This document shows, piece after piece, positions 7,173 through 10,103 of a stretch of DNA of 10,103 bases (position 1 is its first letter; every line of letters begins with the position of its first letter). This DNA is from Opitutaceae bacterium (GTDB taxonomy: Bacteria; Verrucomicrobiota; Verrucomicrobiia; Opitutales; Opitutaceae), in assembly GCA_003168315.1 (NCBI GenBank), contig PMSP01000262.1, positions 1 through 10,103 of the forward strand. The letters run 5' to 3'. Under the pieces are notes generated by a model. The model saw nothing but the letters and a program-made list of their open reading frames with translations. It was not told the DNA's origin and made no database searches. The translations under genes and the position numbers were made by a program.

Positions 7173-7392
7173 CCGACGCGGTGTTTTTCTTTGATCCTTG
7201 TCTGCCGAAGGATCAGCAAGTCGTGGGGCGGCCACCCTGGGCCAGAGTAACCTCAGTGGCGGGAGACTTCATGCGGTTCTATGTCTCTAAATTCCCAAGC
7301 GCGGAGCAACTATCGTCGCTGAACCAAGTCTGAATTCGCTCCGCTACCTGAGAAGAAAGGGGCTACGCGAAATCCGAGCCGGCATACGGCTA

Positions 7393-7797
7393 TCAGGTGG
7401 GCACGATGAATGCGTTTGGAATTTCTGTGTCCAAGCTTGCAAGAGTTGCATCGTGCGCGTTTGCAAGCGCTAGCAAATAGGCATCGGTAGTTCGGGCAGC
7501 GCCCTTGCACCATCCAGGCAGTGCAGTCCCGCGTTGGTCGTCCGAAATGAAGGAATGCGCCCTGCCGAGGCTAGCCAGCATCCCCTCGAGCGTAGTGCAG
7601 GCCTCCTTTACTGCGACTGCCCCTGCGGCCCTCTGCACAGAGACTCGGACAAATCCCAACTCCGGAATAGGTGAGGTCAGAAACACAGTTTCCGGCTGGC
7701 CGCGCTCGAAAGCTAACCACTTGGCTACACGCTCGTGGTCGGTGTGTTCTTTCCATCCCCAGGCAACAAGCACGTTGACGTCCAGAAGGTATTTCAC
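7393..7797 (-). CDS. PIN-domain type II toxin (VapC family)
   Basis: A 134-aa PIN-domain ribonuclease-type toxin. The acidic residues expected of the PIN metal site are present: D6 in MKYLLDVNVL, E46 in PIPELGFVR, D105 in RTTDAYLLALA and D123 in LASLDTEI. Length is typical (about 130-140 aa). Such toxins cleave RNA, often tRNA, unless bound by their antitoxin. The start codon is GTG (7797-7795), and it overlaps the antitoxin's TGA by four bases (GTGA), the standard translational coupling of these pairs. It ends at 7393, followed by non-coding, decayed DNA. All catalytic positions are intact, so it is probably functional. Confidence 0.88.
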   Translation of the reverse strand: MKYLLDVNVLVAWGWKEHTDHERVAKWLAFERGQPETVFLTSPIPELGFVRVSVQRAAGAVAVKEACTTLEGMLASLGRAHSFISDDQRGTALPGWCKGAARTTDAYLLALANAHDATLASLDTEIPNAFIVPT

Positions 7798-8036
7798 GGG
7801 AAGTCAGCCAGAATCTCGCGAACGGTCTCGGTTGTTAGGGGGGGTGTCCCGGCAGGAGAGGAAAAGATTTTAGCTCCGGTGTGTGAGCAAAGGGTATGGC
7901 GGAACCTTGCGGGCTTTCCGCCTCCATTTAACGCCCGTCCTCGAATAAACTCTGAGACGGTCATTTTCTTTCCTCGGGCATCGGCCCGAATTCTGCGGGC
8001 CTCGTCGGTGGAAACCTTAAAGGTAATTGTTGGCAT
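7794..8036 (-). CDS. Ribbon-helix-helix (CopG/Arc-like) antitoxin of the PIN toxin
   Basis: An 80-aa protein whose N-terminal half MPTITFKVSTDEARRIRADA plus ARGKKMTVSEFIRGRA fits a ribbon-helix-helix DNA-binding dimer: a short beta strand (about 2-8), then two helices (about 10-23 and 27-36). The C-terminal part is less conserved and ends in the acidic, hydrophobic TTETVREILADFP, the type of tail that wraps the toxin. It starts at ATG 8036 and overlaps the toxin gene by four bases. Two tandem 8-bp repeats directly upstream are a likely autoregulatory site. It begins 44 bp after a truncated radC 3' end. Family assignment rests on fold pattern and context. Confidence 0.8.
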   Translation of the reverse strand: MPTITFKVSTDEARRIRADARGKKMTVSEFIRGRALNGGGKPARFRHTLCSHTGAKIFSSPAGTPPLTTETVREILADFP

Positions 8037-8052
8037 GGTATTACGGTATTAC
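8037..8052. promoter_or_regulatory. Tandem 8-bp direct repeat, candidate operator of the RHH antitoxin
   Basis: GGTATTAC occurs twice back to back (8037-8044 and 8045-8052), on the coding strand GTAATACC twice, directly abutting the antitoxin ATG. Ribbon-helix-helix antitoxins commonly bind short tandem sites overlapping their own promoter and start. The match to that arrangement is seen; binding is inferred. Confidence 0.45.
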
Positions 8053-8080
8053 TATGCTCAGATTCTTTCAAGTAGGTTTC

Positions 8081-8260
8081 TCAAAGGAGCCCTGCTTCCC
8101 TGAAGCTGTAGTACCCCCGGCCAAGAGGATCAGCGCCGCGTCGACCGATAATAACATGGTCCAAGAGAGGTATATCCACAGCGGCGGCAGCTTCTCTGAG
8201 CTGCCGGGTGAGCTGGATATCCGCGGCGCTGGGTGATGGATCTCCTCTGGGGTGATTGTG
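8081..8260 (-). pseudogene. Truncated second copy of the radC 3' end (JAMM domain fragment)
   Basis: The last 59 codons plus stop of a RadC gene. The translation runs from HNHPRGDPSPSAAD to YYSFREAGLL. It aligns without gaps to the end of the radC gene at 9761-9582. Protein identity is 58 of 59 residues, the only change being Ser to Arg in the JAMM motif (HNHPSGD becomes HNHPRGD). DNA identity is far lower: 31 of 180 bases differ by hand count, nearly all at third codon positions, and even the stop codons differ (TGA against TAA). Upstream of the first His the homology stops abruptly, so the helix-hairpin-helix part and the N-terminal part of the JAMM domain are gone. An in-frame ATG at 8302 could give a 73-aa product with unrelated first residues, but there is no ribosome site. 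Confidence 0.9.
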
Positions 8261-8336
8261 TGAGACATTACCTACAACATCTCCGTGACCATGAAGCCGC
8301 ATTGGCAGGATCAAATGGCGGGTCGAATGAAGCGGT
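8261..8336. other. Junction segment between the lipoprotein gene and the radC fragment
   Basis: This 76-bp segment separates the lipoprotein stop (8337) from the abrupt start of radC homology (8260). It does not resemble the matching upstream part of radC. No hairpin, RNA or convincing gene is visible. It holds the recombination breakpoint. Confidence 0.5.
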
Positions 8337-8876
8337 TCACTGGTTCCATTTTTTAGTCGGAGGTATGATCTCAATGGACCTGACGATCTGATCAATCTCT
8401 GCCGTTCTCTTGGAATCCGAGCGACCAATTTGAACTATGAGAATGGCGATGCTCTCCGACGGGGCGTCCGGGATAAATAACATGTAGCTCAATTCTCCGC
8501 CCCTTGCTCTGCCGACCCTTCGAAATCCGTGGCCCTTTTTTCCTGCGAATGTGGCAATCGAAGTCTCCACCGCGGTCGATCCAATTTCCTTGTCGAGTCC
8601 GGCTGTTCTGGACACCCGATCGAAGGGTCGTGCCTCGACTAGCAAGGATATGTTACCTTTGTCGCAAGATCCGGCCACGGCAAACGCGTCATCAGGAACG
8701 GGCATTTGGGCCCAATCCTTAGGAAGGCGGATCCTCAGGCCATTAGCCTCGACTATGCCGCCCTGCTGCGAACCTGGAATGAGATCATTTGGTGCCGCGA
8801 GGAACTTGGTGCATCCGGCGGATCCGAGAACAAGAAGCGTTCCAATCAACGATAGGACTGCTTTGCCCATGGGCAT
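8337..8876 (-). CDS. Small putative lipoprotein of unknown function
   Basis: About 179 aa from ATG 8876 (MPMGKAVLSLIGTLLVLGSAGC). The hydrophobic N-terminus ending in SAGC looks like a lipoprotein signal; Ser instead of Leu at -3 makes the lipobox less than ideal. The mature protein has a segment EANGLRIRLPKDWAQMPVPD, then DKGNISLLVEARPF, a central helix, and strands near ELSYMLFIPD and IAILIVQIG, a mixed alpha/beta pattern reminiscent of PsbP-like/'LPxGW' lipoproteins. That resemblance is only suggestive. An upstream TTG at 8906 extends the frame by ten codons and would overlap the vapC stop; ATG 8876 (or 8870) puts the signal peptide at the start and is preferred. It lies 26 bp downstream of vapC and ends next to the radC fragment, so it is cargo of that segment. 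Confidence 0.7.
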   Translation of the reverse strand: MPMGKAVLSLIGTLLVLGSAGCTKFLAAPNDLIPGSQQGGIVEANGLRIRLPKDWAQMPVPDDAFAVAGSCDKGNISLLVEARPFDRVSRTAGLDKEIGSTAVETSIATFAGKKGHGFRRVGRARGGELSYMLFIPDAPSESIAILIVQIGRSDSKRTAEIDQIVRSIEIIPPTKKWNQ

Positions 8877-8902
8877 TGCCTGGACGCCAGGATGGGGAGA
8901 CT

Positions 8903-9328
8903 TCAACGTGCTTGGCCCCGCGACTGCCAGTCCTCTGTGGAAAGCCCGGAAACCCGCGAGAATTCTCTTGTATTGTGGGTCACAAAGACCGCTCCCAAGG
9001 CAAGGGCATGTCCGGCAAGAAGCACGTCGTACGGGCCGATTGGCTGGGCATTTGGGCGCATCGCCTCAAGCGAGGCGCGAACTTCGGCCGCTCGTTGTGC
9101 CGCATGCCCGTCGAATTCCTCAATCGCGGGAATCAAGCTTCTCAGGAACTTCAATCGCGGAACGGCCCGCTCCTGGTTTGGACTCCGCGCAGCACCGTAC
9201 TGCAACTCAAACCATGCGACCGCAGACATGCGGCAGTTGAGGACGTTTTCCTCCACCTTCTGCGAAATTGCCGAGTCGGCACCCCTGGCAAGCCGGGTGA
9301 GAGCATTGGTATCGAGGAGGTAGATCAT
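8903..9328 (-). CDS. vapC: VapC-type PIN-domain toxin
   Basis: A 141-aa PIN-domain endoribonuclease toxin. It begins MIYLLDTNALTRLARG with D6, has E41 in AVAWFELQYGAA, D101 in IGPYDVLLAGHALALGA, and the family ending VFVTHNTREFSRVSGLSTEDW. VapC toxins typically cut tRNA or other RNA and are held inactive by VapB. ATG 9328 was chosen because it gives the canonical N-terminus and shares one base with the antitoxin stop (TAATG). The acidic site is complete and the length normal. Its sequence is distinct from the PIN toxin at 7393-7797, so the two modules were acquired separately rather than by duplication. Confidence 0.93.
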   Translation of the reverse strand: MIYLLDTNALTRLARGADSAISQKVEENVLNCRMSAVAWFELQYGAARSPNQERAVPRLKFLRSLIPAIEEFDGHAAQRAAEVRASLEAMRPNAQPIGPYDVLLAGHALALGAVFVTHNTREFSRVSGLSTEDWQSRGQAR

Positions 9329-9540
9329 TAGGGTCTCGGCCAATCGTCGGGGAGGGGAGGAAGGCTTATGAGCTTTCTGAGTGCGCGCAGCCGCCTAGCC
9401 CGAGTTGAACTATCGACAACAAGGAACCCATCAGGAGTCGGGGTAACCTCATACGTTCCGGTTTTTGCTCCCAACGCACGTGGAAGCCGAAGGGCCTTGG
9501 AATTGCCCGCTTTGAAAACCTTTGCAGTTAAAGTATTCAT
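9328..9540 (-). CDS. vapB: AbrB/MazE-type antitoxin (VapB)
   Basis: A 70-aa antitoxin. The N-terminal TAKVFKAGNSKALRLPRAL is the swapped-hairpin AbrB signature (VxxxGNSxxLRLPxxL) used for DNA binding. The C-terminal half, rich in Arg and Leu and ending LISLPPLPDDWPRP, would bind and block VapC. It starts at ATG 9540 and ends at TAA 9330-9328, overlapping the toxin ATG by one base. The pair would form one autoregulated operon; a short palindrome and a -10-like box lie just upstream. Confidence 0.92.
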   Translation of the reverse strand: MNTLTAKVFKAGNSKALRLPRALGAKTGTYEVTPTPDGFLVVDSSTRARRLRALRKLISLPPLPDDWPRP

Positions 9541-9548
9541 GTGAGCAC

Positions 9549-9565
9549 AATGTAGTTACATTCTA
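9549..9565 (-). promoter_or_regulatory. Candidate vapBC promoter/operator
   Basis: AATGTAGTTACATT (9549-9562) is a perfect 6-2-6 inverted repeat, 9 bp before the vapB ATG. On the - strand it partly overlaps TAGAAT (9565-9560), a five-of-six match to a -10 box. AbrB-type VapB complexes typically repress by binding palindromes at their own promoter. No convincing -35 is present. The whole control region is squeezed into the 41 bp between the radC stop and vapB. Confidence 0.45.
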
Positions 9566-9581
9566 TTGGGTCAAGGAAGTG

Positions 9582-10103
9582 TTAGAGAAGGCCAGCTTCC
9601 CTGAAACTGTAGTATCCGCGTCCAAGAGGGTCGGCCCCGCGTCGACCTATGATAACATGATCCAACAGAGGAATATCCACCGCTGCAGCCGCTTCTCTGA
9701 GTTGTCTGGTAAGCTGGATATCGGCAGCACTTGGTGATGGATCTCCGCTGGGATGATTGTGCACGCAAACGACCGCGGCGGCCGCCTCGCGGATCGCAGA
9801 CCTGAAGACCTCGCGGGGATGGGCGAGGGCGGCCGTCGCTGTTCCGGACGATACCTCGACACGCTTCCTCAGGCGGTTGCGCCGGTTGAGGCAGAGAACC
9901 CAGAACTTCTCCACATCGAGTCCGGATGCGACTGGGTCAAGGTGCGCTGCGATCAGGTCCGCACGGTTCAGGACGGGCGACTCCTGGGGCGGTAGGCTGA
10001 TGGCACGCCGGGCGACCTCCATGGCGGCCACGAGCTGGAGCGCCTTCACGCGTCCGATCCCCTTCAGGTTCCGAAAGTCCGCCTCGTGCCAGGCGAGAAG
10101 TCC
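9582..10103 (-). CDS. radC: RadC family JAMM/MPN+ domain protein (5' part outside window)
   Basis: RadC proteins (formerly UPF0758) carry a helix-hairpin-helix region and a JAMM metalloprotease-like domain; despite the name, a DNA repair role is unproven. The frame is open to the window end, with the first visible residues GLLAWHEADFRNLKGIGRVK, whose GIGRVKA is the HhH motif and is normally internal. The GTG at 10049 is therefore not the start. About 173 residues are visible. The JAMM zinc motif is complete: HNHPSGDPSPSAAD (H-x-H...D), preceded by AAVVCV and followed by DIPLLDHVIIG and the usual YYSFREAGLL end. It stops at TAA 9584-9582, 41 bp before vapB. RadC genes are frequent on mobile elements. 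Its last 60 codons are duplicated at 8260-8081. Confidence 0.94.
   Translation of the reverse strand, partial: GLLAWHEADFRNLKGIGRVKALQLVAAMEVARRAISLPPQESPVLNRADLIAAHLDPVASGLDVEKFWVLCLNRRNRLRKRVEVSSGTATAALAHPREVFRSAIREAAAAVVCVHNHPSGDPSPSAADIQLTRQLREAAAAVDIPLLDHVIIGRRGADPLGRGYYSFREAGLL

Larger units (their letters stand above)
6886..7392. other. 507-bp stretch without an intact gene
   Basis: Besides the palindrome (6951-6980) and a PIN toxin fragment (7059 to about 7172), this region shows no intact coding sequence. The part 7173-7392 has no start-to-stop frame resembling a known protein. On the - strand a frame stays open from about 7268 to 7059, but it lacks an ATG and becomes PIN-like only near 7172. 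It looks like decayed accessory DNA with at least one breakpoint near 7165-7175. Confidence 0.6.

Noticed and set aside
8081..8428. 115-aa open frame that includes the radC fragment, starting TTG 8428
   Set aside because: The part before 8260 is out of frame inside the lipoprotein gene and has no RadC similarity or ribosome site; only the 180-bp radC part is homologous, so it is called a fragment.
8877..8906. TTG start at 8906 for the lipoprotein, overlapping the vapC stop by four bases
   Set aside because: It would put ten extra residues before the signal peptide, has no Shine-Dalgarno, and two ATG codons (8876, 8870) sit directly before the signal.
9329..9343. Upstream start at 9343 for vapC
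   Set aside because: The canonical VapC N-terminus begins at MIYLLDTN (ATG 9328), which also gives the typical TAATG junction with vapB.
7040..9600. Integron cassette array (TA genes are common integron cargo)
   Set aside because: No attC-like core sites or imperfect long palindromes were found between the genes, and all genes lie downstream of radC ends rather than attC sites.
7000..10103. Insertion sequence or phage element in the accessory stretch
   Set aside because: No transposase, integrase or phage structural gene and no terminal inverted repeats with target duplication could be recognised by eye.
1..10103. CRISPR array
   Set aside because: No series of short, regularly spaced direct repeats is present.

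Overview
The window is GC-rich bacterial DNA. Two lipoprotein-type signals, a secreted GH26 enzyme and weak Shine-Dalgarno sequences point to a Gram-negative host. The gene set (solitary family-5 solute-binding lipoprotein, GH26 mannanase with a C-terminal 'FSGxWxLN' module, many toxin-antitoxin genes) would suit a Verrucomicrobiota/Opitutaceae-like genome. That placement is an inference from protein style, not a database result.

Layout. Bases 1-5887 are chromosome-like and all on the + strand: the 3' part of ribF; a complete tRNA-Val(GAC); a 502-aa membrane protein that fuses a histidine-box fatty-acid-hydroxylase/sterol-desaturase domain to a hemolysin III (PAQR-like) domain; a small VOC protein; a solitary family-5 substrate-binding lipoprotein; and a secreted GH26 mannanase with an extra C-terminal domain. 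From 5888 onward every gene is on the - strand. First comes an EamA/DMT exporter with an isolated AT-rich perfect palindrome upstream, then an accessory stretch (about 7.0-10.1 kb) of toxin-antitoxin modules, fragments and a lipoprotein.

The accessory stretch, read in its coding direction (high to low coordinates), is: radC (runs off the window; stop at 9582) - vapB (AbrB type) - vapC (PIN) - small lipoprotein - a 180-bp second copy of the radC 3' end (8260-8081) - RHH-type antitoxin - PIN toxin - a decayed third PIN fragment (about 7172-7059). Each complete toxin-antitoxin pair starts about 40-45 bp after a radC stop codon. The two radC ends align without gaps. By hand count they differ at 31 of 180 bases, yet encode the same protein except for one residue (Ser to Arg inside the JAMM motif). 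This is therefore not a fresh duplication: two long-diverged radC ends under strong protein constraint have been brought together. The most interesting reading is that the radC 3' end is a recurrent recombination or integration seam where toxin-antitoxin modules accumulate, in the way some integrative elements replace and displace the 3' end of a conserved host gene. No integrase is visible, so the mechanism is an inference.

In the first half, the GH26 enzyme would cut mannan outside the cytoplasm and the neighbouring binding lipoprotein could capture a peptide or oligosaccharide. No permease or ATPase genes lie beside it. The hydroxylase-HlyIII fusion is unusual because its HlyIII half lacks most of the metal-site residues typical of that superfamily.
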